Assembly (NCBI RefSeq): GCF_002245625.1
Contig: NZ_NOIG01000008.1
Location: 1-64,000, forward strand
Length of the DNA stretch: 64,000 nt
From: Acidovorax kalamii
GTDB lineage: Bacteria > Pseudomonadota > Gammaproteobacteria > Burkholderiales > Burkholderiaceae_C
Direction: 5' to 3'
Numbering within the stretch: position 1 is the stretch's first letter; every line of letters begins with the position of its first letter. The notes under the pieces are model-generated. The model saw nothing but the letters and a program-made list of their open reading frames with translations. It was not told where the DNA came from and did no database searches. Of the stretch, positions 8,719-18,358 are shown piece after piece. A program made the position numbers and the translations under genes.

Positions 8719-11700
8719 ATGAATGCCCCGTTGCCCGAATCCGTCCGCAAGGCGCTGGAAACCGTCACGCTCGACGACAAATATTCCCTGGACCACGGCC
8801 GGGCCTTCATGAGCGGGGTGCAGGCCCTGGTGCGCCTGCCCATGCTGCAGCGCCAGCGCGATGCCGTGGCCGGGCTGAACACGGCGGGTTTCATCAGCGG
8901 CTACCGGGGCTCCCCGCTGGGCACGTATGACCAGGCGCTCTGGGCGGCCAAGAAGCACCTGGCGGCCAACAACATCGTCTTCCAACCCGGTGTGAACGAA
9001 GAACTGGGCGCCACGGCCGTGTGGGGCACGCAGCAGCTCGACCTGTACCCGCAGAGCAAGAAGTTCGACGGCGTGTTCGGCATCTGGTACGGCAAGGGCC
9101 CGGGCGTGGACCGCTGCTCGGACGTGTTCAAGCACGCCAACATGGCGGGCACCGCCAAGCACGGCGGCGTGATCGCGATTGCGGGCGACGACCACATCAG
9201 CAAGAGCAGCACGGCCGCACACCAGAGCGACCACATCTTCAAGGCCTGCGGCACGCCGGTGTTCTTCCCGAGCAGCGTGCAAGAGATTCTGGACATGGGC
9301 CTGCACGCGTTTGCCATGAGCCGCTTCTCGGGCGTGTGGTCGGGCATGAAGACCATTCAGGAGGTGGTGGAGTCGTCGAGCAGCATCAACATCGATCCGG
9401 ACCGCGTGAAGATCATCCTGCCCGAGGACTTCGTGATGCCGCCCGGCGGCCTGCATATCCGCTGGCCCGACGCGCCGCTGGAGCAGGAAGCGCGCCTGAT
9501 GGACTACAAGTGGTACGCGGCCCTGGCGTACATCCGCGCCAACAAGCTCAACTACAACGTGGTGCAAGGCCCGCAGGACCGCTTCGGCATCATCGCCAGC
9601 GGCAAGGCCTACAACGACATGCGCCAGGCGCTGGTGGACCTGGGCCTGGACGACGACACCTGCCGCCAGCTGGGCATCCGCGTGCACAAGGTCAATGTGG
9701 TGTGGCCGCTCGAAGCCACCATCACCCGCGACTTTGCGCAGGGCCTGCAAGAGATTCTGGTGGTCGAGGAAAAGCGCCAAGTCATCGAATACCAGCTGAA
9801 AGAAGAGCTGTACAACTGGCGCCCCGATGTGCGCCCCAATGTGCTGGGCAAATTCGATGAGCCCGAGGGCGATGCGACGGGCGGCGAGTGGAGCATGCCC
9901 AACCCCAGCCAGAACTGGCTGCTGCGCGCCAAGGCCGACCTCACGCCGGCCATCATCGCCAAGGCCATCGCCAAGCGCCTGAAGAAGCTGGGCGTGCCGG
10001 ACGACGTGGTGGCCCGCATGGACGCACGCCTGGCCGTGATTGAGGCCGCCGAGCGCGGCATGGCCGAGCTGAAAGTGGAAACCGGCGACCGCACGCCCTG
10101 GTTCTGCAGCGGCTGCCCGCACAACACCAGCACCCGCGTGCCCGAAGGCTCGCGCGCCGTGGCCGGCATTGGCTGCCACTACATGGTCAACTGGATGCCG
10201 GACCGCAAGACCAGCACCTTCACGCAGATGGGCGGCGAGGGCGTGACCTGGGTGGGCCAGCAGCCCTTCACCACCGACGCGCACATCTTTGCCAACCTGG
10301 GCGACGGCACCTACTTCCACAGCGGCCTGCTGGCCATCCGCCAGAGCATCGCGGCGGGCGTGAACATCACCTACAAGGTGCTCTACAACGATGCGGTGGC
10401 GATGACCGGCGGCCAGACCGTGGGTGAGCGGCCCGAGGGCCACTCGGTGCTGCAGATCATGAACAGCCTGAAGTCCGAGGGCGTGGCCAAGCTGATCATC
10501 GTGACCGATGAGCCGCAGAAGTACGACGGCGTGGCGCTGGCCGAGGGCGTGACGGTGCACCACCGCGACGAACTCGACACGCTGCAGCGCCAGTTCCGCG
10601 AGATCAAGGGCTGCACGGTCATCATCTACGACCAGACCTGCGCCACCGAAAAGCGCCGCCGCCGCAAGCGCGGCACCCTGGCCACGCCCGACAAGACCGT
10701 GGTCATCAACGAGCTGGTGTGCGAGGGCTGCGGCGACTGCTCGACCAAGTCCAACTGCCTCTCCGTGGAGCCGGTGGAGACCGAATTCGGCCGCAAGCGC
10801 CGCATCAACCAGAGCACCTGCAACAAGGATTATTCCTGCGTCAACGGCTTCTGCCCGAGCTTTGTGACGGTGGAAGGCGGCAAGCTCAAGAAGCCCAAGA
10901 AGGAGAAGAAGGGCGACCTCTCGTCGCTGCCCAACATCCCCGAGCCCGTGCTGCCCGTGGCCGAAAGCGCCTGGGGCATCGTGGTCGGCGGCGTGGGCGG
11001 CACGGGCGTGATCACCATCGGCTCGCTGCTGGGCATGGCCGCGCACCTGGACGGCAAGGGCGTGATCACGCAGGACGCCGGGGGGCTGGCCCAGAAGGGC
11101 GGCGCTACCTGGAGCCACATCCAGATCGCCAACCGGCCCGACGCCATCTACACCACCAAGGTCGATACCGCCAAGGCCGACCTGGTGATCGGCTGCGACG
11201 CCATCGTGGCCGCGCACAAGTACACCCTGGCCGTGATGCAGCCCGGCCGCACCTTTGTGGCGCTCAACACCCACAGCACGCCCACGGCAGCGTTTGTGAA
11301 CAACCCGGACTGGCAGTTCCCTGGCGGCAACTGCGATGCAGCCATTGCCACCGCCGTGGGCGCGGGTGGCGTCGGCAGCTTCGATGCCGAACAGGTGGCC
11401 ACCCAGCTGCTGGGCGACAGCATCTATACCAACCCGCTGATGCTGGGCTACGCCTGGCAAAAGGGCCGCGTGCCGCTCACCCACGCATCACTGATGCGCG
11501 CCATGGAATTGAACGGCGTGCAGGTCGAGAACAACAAGGCCGCCTTTGAATGGGGCCGTCGCTGCGCGCACGACCTGGCGGCCGTGCAGGCCTTGTTCCA
11601 GGCGGCGCAGGTGATCCAGTTCGTGAAGAAACCTTCGCTGGCCGAGATGGTGGCCAAGCGCGTCGAGTTCCTCACCGGCTACCAGAACGCGGCCTACGCC

Positions 11701-12294
11701 TCTGAGTACCAGGCCTTCGTCGAAAAGGTGAAGGCAGCGGAAGCGAAACTGGGCACCAGCACGAAGTTGTCCGAGGCCGTGGCCCGCTACCTGTTCAAGC
11801 TCATGGCCTACAAGGACGAGTACGAGGTGGCGCGCCTGCACACCGACCAGGCCTTCACCGACAAGATCGCCAACATGTTCGAAGGCGACTACAAGCTGGT
11901 GCACCACCTCGCGCCACCCCTGACCGCCAAGAAGAACGACAAGGGTGAGCTGGTCAAGCAGCCCTTCGGCCCCTGGATGCGAAGCGCGTTCGGCCTACTG
12001 GCCAAGATGAAGGGCCTGCGCGGCACGGCACTGGACATCTTCGGCAAGACCGAGGAGCGCCGCATGGAGCGCGCGCTGATCGTCGAGTACCGCGCCTGCA
12101 TCGACGAGCTGCTGGCCCGCCTGAACACCGACAACCTGGCCCTGGCCGTGGAGATCGCGCGCATCCCCGAAGAGATCCGCGGCTACGGCCATGTGAAGGA
12201 GCGCCACCTGAAAGCGGCGCGTCCCAAGTGGGACGGCCTGATGGCCCAGTGGCGCAGCGGCAAGGCGGCGACCGGCCAGCGCCAGGCGGCTTGA
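8719..12294 (+). CDS. Single-chain indolepyruvate ferredoxin oxidoreductase
   Basis: The 1191-residue product fuses all domains of a 2-oxoacid:ferredoxin oxidoreductase. It oxidatively decarboxylates aryl pyruvates from aromatic amino acid transamination to aryl-acetyl-CoA using thiamine pyrophosphate, CoA and ferredoxin. Visible landmarks are the pyrimidine-side GYRGSPLGTYDQ near residue 61, a thiamine diphosphate motif GDGTYFHSG near 528 with NDAVAMTGG near 557, a [4Fe-4S] region opening CEGCGDC (Cys 668, 671, 674) with more cysteines up to NGFCPS, and the gamma domain with GGVGGTGV near 757. The start ATG 8719 has GGAG nine bases upstream; an in-frame extension to 8656 is less likely. A strong terminator follows at 12326. 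The divergent AsnC regulator is the likely controller. Confidence 0.9.
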   Translation: MNAPLPESVRKALETVTLDDKYSLDHGRAFMSGVQALVRLPMLQRQRDAVAGLNTAGFISGYRGSPLGTYDQALWAAKKHLAANNIVFQPGVNEELGATAVWGTQQLDLYPQSKKFDGVFGIWYGKGPGVDRCSDVFKHANMAGTAKHGGVIAIAGDDHISKSSTAAHQSDHIFKACGTPVFFPSSVQEILDMGLHAFAMSRFSGVWSGMKTIQEVVESSSSINIDPDRVKIILPEDFVMPPGGLHIRWPDAPLEQEARLMDYKWYAALAYIRANKLNYNVVQGPQDRFGIIASGKAYNDMRQALVDLGLDDDTCRQLGIRVHKVNVVWPLEATITRDFAQGLQEILVVEEKRQVIEYQLKEELYNWRPDVRPNVLGKFDEPEGDATGGEWSMPNPSQNWLLRAKADLTPAIIAKAIAKRLKKLGVPDDVVARMDARLAVIEAAERGMAELKVETGDRTPWFCSGCPHNTSTRVPEGSRAVAGIGCHYMVNWMPDRKTSTFTQMGGEGVTWVGQQPFTTDAHIFANLGDGTYFHSGLLAIRQSIAAGVNITYKVLYNDAVAMTGGQTVGERPEGHSVLQIMNSLKSEGVAKLIIVTDEPQKYDGVALAEGVTVHHRDELDTLQRQFREIKGCTVIIYDQTCATEKRRRRKRGTLATPDKTVVINELVCEGCGDCSTKSNCLSVEPVETEFGRKRRINQSTCNKDYSCVNGFCPSFVTVEGGKLKKPKKEKKGDLSSLPNIPEPVLPVAESAWGIVVGGVGGTGVITIGSLLGMAAHLDGKGVITQDAGGLAQKGGATWSHIQIANRPDAIYTTKVDTAKADLVIGCDAIVAAHKYTLAVMQPGRTFVALNTHSTPTAAFVNNPDWQFPGGNCDAAIATAVGAGGVGSFDAEQVATQLLGDSIYTNPLMLGYAWQKGRVPLTHASLMRAMELNGVQVENNKAAFEWGRRCAHDLAAVQALFQAAQVIQFVKKPSLAEMVAKRVEFLTGYQNAAYASEYQAFVEKVKAAEAKLGTSTKLSEAVARYLFKLMAYKDEYEVARLHTDQAFTDKIANMFEGDYKLVHHLAPPLTAKKNDKGELVKQPFGPWMRSAFGLLAKMKGLRGTALDIFGKTEERRMERALIVEYRACIDELLARLNTDNLALAVEIARIPEEIRGYGHVKERHLKAARPKWDGLMAQWRSGKAATGQRQAA

Positions 12295-12325
12295 AGTTCT
12301 GCGAACCAGCAGCACCTTGAAGGAG

Positions 12326-12352
12326 AAAGCCCGCGCTTGCGCGGGCTTTTTA
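12326..12352 (+). terminator. Intrinsic terminator after indolepyruvate oxidoreductase
   Basis: AAAGCCCGCG, loop CTTG, CGCGGGCTTTTT: a perfect stem of ten pairs ending in a T run, 31 bp after the stop codon. Confidence 0.9.
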
Positions 12353-12408
12353 CTATCAAAAACATAGCTACCTGCGCTCATCAAATGTGCGCAGAAGCCG
12401 ATTTTTGA
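12351..12408 (+). repeat. Dispersed repeat, copy 3 (variant)
   Basis: It reads TACTATCAAAAACATAGCTA, CCTGCGCTCATCAAATGTG, CGCAGAAGCCGATTTTTG. The middle forms its own hairpin (TGCGC/GCGCA). It starts at the T tract of the terminator and is in the sense of the upstream gene. It is a diverged member: the ATAGCTA box and the GCGC...GCC-ATTTTT end are kept. Confidence 0.55.
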
Positions 12409-12595
12409 TGGATTTTTCGCCCCCTGTCTGCCGCACCTGTGTGCCTGGGCAAACACCCGCCGCAGGCCTGGGTCTTACCCCTTGGGGCGCGGGCAGGGCG
12501 CCGCATACAATGTCCTGTTCCGCCCTGGCGGGCGCTTTGGCGCTGGCCGTTGGCGGTTTTTGTGTATTTTGACCATCCGTTGTGGAGTCCAGTCC

Positions 12596-12931
12596 GTGTT
12601 TATTTCTTCCGCTTTTGCCCAAACCGCACCTGCCGCAGCCGCTGGTGGCGGTGACATGATGTCCACGCTCACGGGCATGCTGCCCCTGGTGCTCATGTTT
12701 GTGGTGCTGTACTTCGTCATGATCCGCCCCCAGATGAAGCGCCAGAAGGAACACCGCGCCATGATCGACGCCATCGCCAAGGGCGATGAAGTGGCCACCG
12801 CCGGGGGCATTCTGGGCAAGGTGACTCGCCTGTCCGAGGGCTTCCTGCACATCGAGATCGCCAGCAACGTGGAAGTGCAGATCCAGCGCAGCGCCGTGGT
12901 GCAGGTCCTGCCCAAGGGCTCCGTCAAGTAA
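12596..12931 (+). CDS. yajC: Sec translocon accessory subunit YajC
   Basis: The product is 111 residues from a GTG start at 12596 (VFISSAFAQTAP), preceded by TGGAG. One transmembrane helix (LPLVLMFVVLYFVMIRPQ) carries the family signature FVMIRPQMKRQKEH, followed by a cytoplasmic beta-rich domain with GDEVATAGGILGKV. YajC joins SecDF at the SecYEG channel. The size matches the family (about 110 residues), which is why I do not use the in-frame upstream ATG at 12482, which would add 38 untypical residues. It starts the yajC-secD-secF cluster. The tgt and queA genes that often precede it are absent; the oxidoreductase gene is there instead. Confidence 0.93.
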   Translation: MFISSAFAQTAPAAAAGGGDMMSTLTGMLPLVLMFVVLYFVMIRPQMKRQKEHRAMIDAIAKGDEVATAGGILGKVTRLSEGFLHIEIASNVEVQIQRSAVVQVLPKGSVK

Positions 12932-13068
12932 TCAATGAACAGCCCCTGCGGGCGCTGCACACCGCCTCCCGTCGCTCGCGCTGCGTGCAGACCGGGTGAC
13001 GGCGGGGCCAGCGCAGCGGGGCGGCCCTTGCACGGCATCGGCTGGCAGGGCGTGGAAAAGGCGTAAAC

Positions 13069-14952
13069 ATGAACCGTTATCCGGTCTGGAAGTACGCGAT
13101 CCTGGTGATCGTGCTGCTGGTGGGGGCCTTGTACACCCTGCCCAATTTCTTTGGCGAAGCCCCTGCCGTACAGGTGTCATCGGCCAAAGCCACCGTCAAG
13201 GTGGACACCGCCGTGCAGCAGCGGGTGGAAGAGGCCCTCAAGGCCGCTGGCGTCACGCCCGACTTTGTGGCGCTGGAAGGCAACTCGGTGCGTGCGCGCT
13301 TTGACACGCCCGACACCCAGCTCAAGGCCAAGGACGCCATCCAGAAGGCCCTGGTGCCCGATGCCAACGACGCCTCGTACATCGTGGCGCTGAACCTGGT
13401 GTCGCGCTCGCCGCTGTGGCTCAAGGCCCTGCACGCCAACCCCATGTACCTGGGCCTGGACCTGCGTGGCGGTGTGCACTTCATGCTGCAGGTGGACATG
13501 CAGGCCGCGCTGACCAAGAAGGCCGAGTCGTATGCCGGTGACATCCGCACCGCGCTGCGCGACAAGAGCATCCGCCACGGTGGCATCAGCCGCGAAGGCC
13601 AGAACATCGACATCAAGGTGCGCGACGAAGCCACGCTCACAGCCACCCGCAACCTGATTGCCGACCAGTTCACCGACCTGCAGGTCACCAGCACGCCCGA
13701 AGGCACCGAATTCAAGCTGCGCGCCTCCATCAAGCCCGAGGCCACACGCCGCGTGCAGGAGCAGGCCCTCAAGCAGAACATCGTCACGCTGCACAACCGG
13801 ATCAACGAACTGGGCGTGGCCGAGCCGGTGATCCAGCAGCAGGGCCTGGACCGCATCGTGGTGCAGCTGCCCGGCGTGCAGGACACTGCCAAGGCCAAGG
13901 ACATTCTGGGCCGCACCGCCACGCTGGAAGTGCGCCTGGTGGACGAGGGCACCGAAGCCCGTGCTGCAGAAACCGGCCGCGGCCCGGTGCCGTTTGGCTC
14001 CGAGCGCTATCTGGAACGCAGCGGCCAGCCCGTGATCGTGAAGAAGCAGGTCATCCTGACCGGCGAGAACCTGACCGACGCCCAGCCCGGCTTTGACGGC
14101 CAGACGCAGGAACCCACGGTGAACCTCACGCTGGACGCCAAGGGCTCGCGCATCTTCAAGGACATCACGCGCGAGAACATCGGCAAGCGCATGGCCATCG
14201 TGCTGTTCGAAAAGGGCAAGGGCGAAGTGGTCACGGCCCCCGTGATCCGCAGCGAAATCGGCGGTGGCCGCGTGCAGATCTCCGGCCGCATGACCACGGC
14301 CGAGGCCAATGACACCGCGCTGCTGCTGCGCGCCGGTTCGCTGGCTGCGCCCATGGAAATCATCGAGGAATACACCATCGGCCCCAGCCTGGGCGCCGAC
14401 AACATCGAGCGCGGCATCCACAGCGTGGTCTGGGGCATGGTGGCGATTGCCGTCTTCATGTGCATCTACTACGCACTGTTCGGCGTGTTCTCTACCGTGG
14501 CACTGGCCGTAAACGTGCTGCTGCTGCTGGCCATCCTGTCCATGCTGCAGGCCACGCTGACCTTGCCCGGCATTGCCGCCATGGCGCTGGCACTGGGGGT
14601 AGCCATCGACTCCAACGTGCTGATCAACGAACGCATCCGCGAGGAGCTGCGCGACGGGGTCTCGCCGCAGGCGGCCATCCACGCGGGTTATGAACGCGCC
14701 TGGGCCACCATCCTGGACTCGAACGTGACCACGCTGATCGCGGGCCTGGCGCTGCTGGCTTTCGGCTCCGGCCCGGTGCGCGGCTTTGCCGTGGTGCACT
14801 GCATCGGCATCCTGACCAGCATGTTCTCGGCCGTGTTCTTCTCGCGTGGCCTGGTGAACCTGTGGTACGGCCGCCAGAAGAAGCTCAAGAGCGTGTCGAT
14901 CGGCCAGGTGTGGAAGCCCGACGCCGGTACCTCCGTGACCAAGACGAACTAA
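13069..14952 (+). CDS. secD: Protein translocase subunit SecD
   Basis: The 627-residue inner-membrane protein uses the proton motive force, with SecF, to complete export of preproteins on the periplasmic side. Helix 1 is residues 8-25 (YAILVIVLLVGALYTLPNFF), followed by a large periplasmic P1 region with the D1 motif LGLDLRGGVHFML near residue 128. The C-terminal five-helix RND-like bundle starts near residue 460 and contains GVAIDSNVLINERIREE. Length and motifs fit betaproteobacterial SecD. It lies 137 bp after yajC and 12 bp before secF, so they are one operon. Confidence 0.97.
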   Translation: MNRYPVWKYAILVIVLLVGALYTLPNFFGEAPAVQVSSAKATVKVDTAVQQRVEEALKAAGVTPDFVALEGNSVRARFDTPDTQLKAKDAIQKALVPDANDASYIVALNLVSRSPLWLKALHANPMYLGLDLRGGVHFMLQVDMQAALTKKAESYAGDIRTALRDKSIRHGGISREGQNIDIKVRDEATLTATRNLIADQFTDLQVTSTPEGTEFKLRASIKPEATRRVQEQALKQNIVTLHNRINELGVAEPVIQQQGLDRIVVQLPGVQDTAKAKDILGRTATLEVRLVDEGTEARAAETGRGPVPFGSERYLERSGQPVIVKKQVILTGENLTDAQPGFDGQTQEPTVNLTLDAKGSRIFKDITRENIGKRMAIVLFEKGKGEVVTAPVIRSEIGGGRVQISGRMTTAEANDTALLLRAGSLAAPMEIIEEYTIGPSLGADNIERGIHSVVWGMVAIAVFMCIYYALFGVFSTVALAVNVLLLLAILSMLQATLTLPGIAAMALALGVAIDSNVLINERIREELRDGVSPQAAIHAGYERAWATILDSNVTTLIAGLALLAFGSGPVRGFAVVHCIGILTSMFSAVFFSRGLVNLWYGRQKKLKSVSIGQVWKPDAGTSVTKTN

Positions 14953-14964
14953 AGGAGGAAGACC

Positions 14965-15915
14965 ATGGAATTCTTCCGCATCCGAAAAGACATCCCCTTC
15001 ATGAAGCACGCGTTGGTCTTCAACGCGATTTCCTTCATCACCTTCGCACTGGCCGTGTTCTTCCTGGTCACGCGCGGACTGCACCTGTCGGTGGAGTTCA
15101 CGGGCGGCACCGTGATGGAAGTGGCCTACAGCCAGCCCGCCGAACTGGCCAAGGTCCGCGAGACCGTCTCCGGCCTGGGCTATACCGACGTGCAGGTGCA
15201 GAACTTCGGCACGGCGCGCGACGTGATGATCCGCCTGCCCGTGCAGAAGGGCGTGACCTCTGCGCAGCAAAGCGAGCAGGTTCTGGGCGCCCTGAAGGCG
15301 GCAGACCCCGAAGTCACGCTGCGCCGCACCGAATTTGTGGGACCGCAGGTGGGCGAGGAGCTGGTGCATGGCGGCCTCATGGCGCTGGCCATGGTGGTCG
15401 TGGGCATCGTGATCTACCTGGCCTTCCGCTTCGAGTGGAAGTTCGGCGTGGCAGCCATCATTGCCAACCTGCACGACGTGGTGATCATCCTGGGCTTCTT
15501 CGCGTTCTTCCAGTGGGAGTTCTCGCTGGCCGTGCTGGCGGGCGTGCTGGCCGTGCTGGGCTACTCGGTCAACGAGTCGGTGGTGATCTTCGACCGGATC
15601 CGCGAGGCTTTCCGCAGGTACCGCAAGATGACCACCCACGAGGTGATCGACCACGCCATCACCAGCACGATGAGCCGCACGATCATCACCCACGCCTCGA
15701 CCGAAGCAATGGTGCTGTCGATGCTCTTTTTTGGGGGCCCCAGCCTGCACTACTTCGCGATGGCGCTGACCATCGGGATTCTGTTCGGCATCTATTCCTC
15801 GGTGTTTGTCGCGGCCGCCATCGCCATGTGGCTCGGGGTCAAGCGCGAGGATCTTGTCAAGCCTGCCAAAAAGGAAGGGGATCCCAACGATCCCCACGCC
15901 GGAGCGACCGTTTGA
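14965..15915 (+). CDS. secF: Protein translocase subunit SecF
   Basis: The product is 316 residues and the partner of SecD. Helix 1 (ALVFNAISFITFALAVFFLV) is followed by the periplasmic P4-type domain opening with VEFTGGTVMEVAY. Five C-terminal helices contain the SecF signature NESVVIFDRIREAFR and the conserved STEAMVLSMLFFGG segment. The start has an unusually perfect Shine-Dalgarno sequence, AAAGGAGGAAGACC, immediately upstream, which should give high translation relative to secD. The next gene (DUF1631) begins only 17 bp after the stop, so it is probably cotranscribed. Confidence 0.97.
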   Translation: MEFFRIRKDIPFMKHALVFNAISFITFALAVFFLVTRGLHLSVEFTGGTVMEVAYSQPAELAKVRETVSGLGYTDVQVQNFGTARDVMIRLPVQKGVTSAQQSEQVLGALKAADPEVTLRRTEFVGPQVGEELVHGGLMALAMVVVGIVIYLAFRFEWKFGVAAIIANLHDVVIILGFFAFFQWEFSLAVLAGVLAVLGYSVNESVVIFDRIREAFRRYRKMTTHEVIDHAITSTMSRTIITHASTEAMVLSMLFFGGPSLHYFAMALTIGILFGIYSSVFVAAAIAMWLGVKREDLVKPAKKEGDPNDPHAGATV

Positions 15916-15932
15916 CCCGCTAATATCTGCTT

Positions 15933-18287
15933 ATGCAGCCCACGCCCTCTTCCGTTCCACAGCGTCGCCTGGCCCGCCAGGCGCGCCAGAAGTTCGTAGA
16001 GGGCCTGTGCTCCGGACTCCCGGAGTTGGGCAAGACAGTCCAGGAGTTCCTGGCCGCCTTGATGGCCCAGACGGGCACGGCGCGCGAAATGCAATCGCGC
16101 CGGGATGCGTGGATGCAGTACCAGCAGCTCCATGCCACCTGGACCCAGCGCACGGCCAAGGCCTGGCAGGAAGCCCTGGCACCCCATGCCATCAGCGCCC
16201 GGGGGCCCCTTGCCGGAGGGGTTGTCGGCAACCAGTTCGAGCTGCTCAGCGACGACGTGGTGGAAAACAAGATCCTGGCCTCGCGCATGGCCCTGACGAT
16301 CACTGAGCAGGTTGGGCCCCAGTTCGACACCCTGCGCCAGCGCACCCAGTCCCTGGAGGGCCAGGAACTCGACAGCAACGACATCCTTCGGCCCGACACC
16401 GTGTGCCTGCTGCTGGTGGAGCAGTGGGTGGAATCCGGCCTCTCCCGTACCGACCTGCAGACCGTGGTGGACCCTCTGCAGCGCGACCTGGCCAATCTGC
16501 TCCAGAAGCATTACCAAGCCGTCAATGTGTTCTATGTGGAGCAGGGCATCACCCCGCAGACGGACCTGAAGTCCCGGGTGCGGCGCACCAGCGGAGGGAC
16601 AGCCACAGGCGGCAGCGATTCAGGCGCCGGTGGCCTCGCATCGCAGGCCCTTGCGCAGACCCGTGAAGCCATGGCTGCAGCGCGCGGCAACCCGCCCTTT
16701 CCGGCGCAGATGCCGCGAATGCCCCAGTATCCGCCCGGCTACCCCCGGCATGGGCATGGCATGCATACCGCCTTCGCGACGGGCATGACCCCGCTCGCAC
16801 GTGCCCGCCAGCGGGCGCAAGGGGTCATGGGCCAACTGCGCCGCCTGCTCACCCAGCCCGCTACCGGGTTCGATATGGTCAACGCCCCGCCGGCGTCGGC
16901 GGCGCTGGCCCATGCACTCACCGCCCACCGCGTGCATGCCGATACCTTCTACACCAATGTCGCCACGCTGATAGAAGACTACAGCCCGGCCGCTGTGGTG
17001 CAGCTGGCGGGCACGGTGCGGGAGCGGTCCACGGAACTCAAGAAAAAGGCCGCTACCACGGGCGAAAAGGCCATCATCGAGGTGGTGGCGCTGATGTTCC
17101 AGAGCATCCTCGCCGAAGACCGTATTCCCCCGGCGGTGCGCGTGTGGTTTGCGCGCCTGCAGGTGCCTGTGCTGCGCGTGGCGCTCGCAGAACCCGAGTT
17201 TTTCAGCAATCTCGACCATCCCGCCCGCAAGCTGATCGACCGCATGGGCGCCTGTGTGCTGGGCTTTGACTCCACCAGCATCAACGGCAGCGCCCTGGAA
17301 ACAGAGATCCGCCGCGTAGTGCAGGTGATCGAGCAGTACCCTGAAACCGGCCGACGGGTGTTCCAGCTCGTGTACGACGAGTTCGAGAAATTTCTGTCCA
17401 AGTTCCTCACCGAAAAGCAGGCCACCTCCCGCCTTGTCAGCGTGGCCCAGCAGGTGGAGCAGCGGGAAACCCTGGCCATCCAGTACACCATCGAGCTGCG
17501 CACCATGCTGCGCGACATGCCGGTGCGCGACGAAATCCGCGAGTTCCTGTTCAAGACCTGGGCCGAGGTGCTGGCCCTGTCGGCCGTGCGCGATGGCCCG
17601 CAGCATGCCGACACGGTGGCGTTCAAACGCACGGCAGCCGACCTGGTCTGGGCGGCCAGCGCCAAACCCAACCGCAGCGACCGGGCCCAGGTGATCCAGA
17701 ACCTGCCGGGCTTGCTGCAGCGCCTGCGCCAGGGCCTGGCGCTGCTCGGCGTCAATGGGCCCGAGCAGGATATACAGGTCAAAACCCTCACCGACACGCT
17801 GGCGGATGCCTTCCTGTCCAAAACCGCCTCGATCCCGCAGGCGCACATCGAGGCCATGGCCAAACGTCTGGCCAACCTCGAAGACTTCATGAGCGACGCC
17901 ACCCTGGGCGACATGCCGCTCAACGCCGACAACATCGAAATGATGCTGGGCATTGATGCCTCGTCCATCCATGTGGTGGCCGATAATGGCGCGCCGGTGG
18001 ACGACGCCATGGTGGTGTGGGCGCAGGAGCTGCAGCCCGGCACCTGGTACACGCTGGACCACAACGGCGCGTCGACCCAGGTGCAGTACGCCTGGCAGAG
18101 CCAGCGCAAGCAGCTGCACCTGTTCGCAGCAGTCGATGGCAGCAGCTACCTGATCCAGCTGCGCCGCCTGGCCGCTTACCTGCAGGCGGGCCTGCTCGTG
18201 GCCCAGGACGAAGAGGGCCTGACCCTGCGCGCCACGCGCGACGCCCTGGCCAAGCTGGACGCCAACCCCGAACGCTTGCTCGGCTGA
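15933..18287 (+). CDS. DUF1631 family protein
   Basis: The product is 784 residues, soluble and mostly helical, with no signal peptide or membrane helix. The N-terminal third is helical (LARQARQKFVEGLCSG), then comes a Gly/Pro/Met-rich flexible region (about residues 205-300). A central helical block contains IPPAVRVWFARLQVPVLRVA and DHPARKLIDRMG, the conserved core of DUF1631 (PF07793). The C-terminus has a beta-rich segment (PGTWYTL, KQLHLFAAVDGSSYLI) that is also usual in the family. The function of DUF1631 is not established; some databases mislabel members as thymidine phosphorylase. It follows secF by 17 bp, suggesting cotranscription. Confidence 0.85.
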   Translation: MQPTPSSVPQRRLARQARQKFVEGLCSGLPELGKTVQEFLAALMAQTGTAREMQSRRDAWMQYQQLHATWTQRTAKAWQEALAPHAISARGPLAGGVVGNQFELLSDDVVENKILASRMALTITEQVGPQFDTLRQRTQSLEGQELDSNDILRPDTVCLLLVEQWVESGLSRTDLQTVVDPLQRDLANLLQKHYQAVNVFYVEQGITPQTDLKSRVRRTSGGTATGGSDSGAGGLASQALAQTREAMAAARGNPPFPAQMPRMPQYPPGYPRHGHGMHTAFATGMTPLARARQRAQGVMGQLRRLLTQPATGFDMVNAPPASAALAHALTAHRVHADTFYTNVATLIEDYSPAAVVQLAGTVRERSTELKKKAATTGEKAIIEVVALMFQSILAEDRIPPAVRVWFARLQVPVLRVALAEPEFFSNLDHPARKLIDRMGACVLGFDSTSINGSALETEIRRVVQVIEQYPETGRRVFQLVYDEFEKFLSKFLTEKQATSRLVSVAQQVEQRETLAIQYTIELRTMLRDMPVRDEIREFLFKTWAEVLALSAVRDGPQHADTVAFKRTAADLVWAASAKPNRSDRAQVIQNLPGLLQRLRQGLALLGVNGPEQDIQVKTLTDTLADAFLSKTASIPQAHIEAMAKRLANLEDFMSDATLGDMPLNADNIEMMLGIDASSIHVVADNGAPVDDAMVVWAQELQPGTWYTLDHNGASTQVQYAWQSQRKQLHLFAAVDGSSYLIQLRRLAAYLQAGLLVAQDEEGLTLRATRDALAKLDANPERLLG

Positions 18288-18308
18288 CAGCAGAGCAGTT
18301 TCTGGCCA

Positions 18309-18327
18309 CCCGGGCAAAGGGCCCGGG
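18309..18327. terminator. GC-rich hairpin between convergent genes
   Basis: CCCGGGC, loop AAAGG, GCCCGGG. It lies between the stops of the DUF1631 gene (18287, +) and dprA (18359, -). There is no T run, so it may only assist termination. Confidence 0.4.
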
Positions 18328-18358
18328 GCGTCGTCGCTCTGGCCTGAAGATTTCGGCT

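Noticed and set aside
8644-11484. A 946-codon open frame on the minus strand opposite the indolepyruvate oxidoreductase gene
   Set aside because: It is an antisense shadow: His/Gly/Ala/Val-rich, no recognisable domain, and fully covered by a well-supported gene.
13177-15897. A 906-codon minus-strand frame opposite secD and secF
   Set aside because: High-GC third-position shadow of secDF with low-complexity composition and no plausible family.
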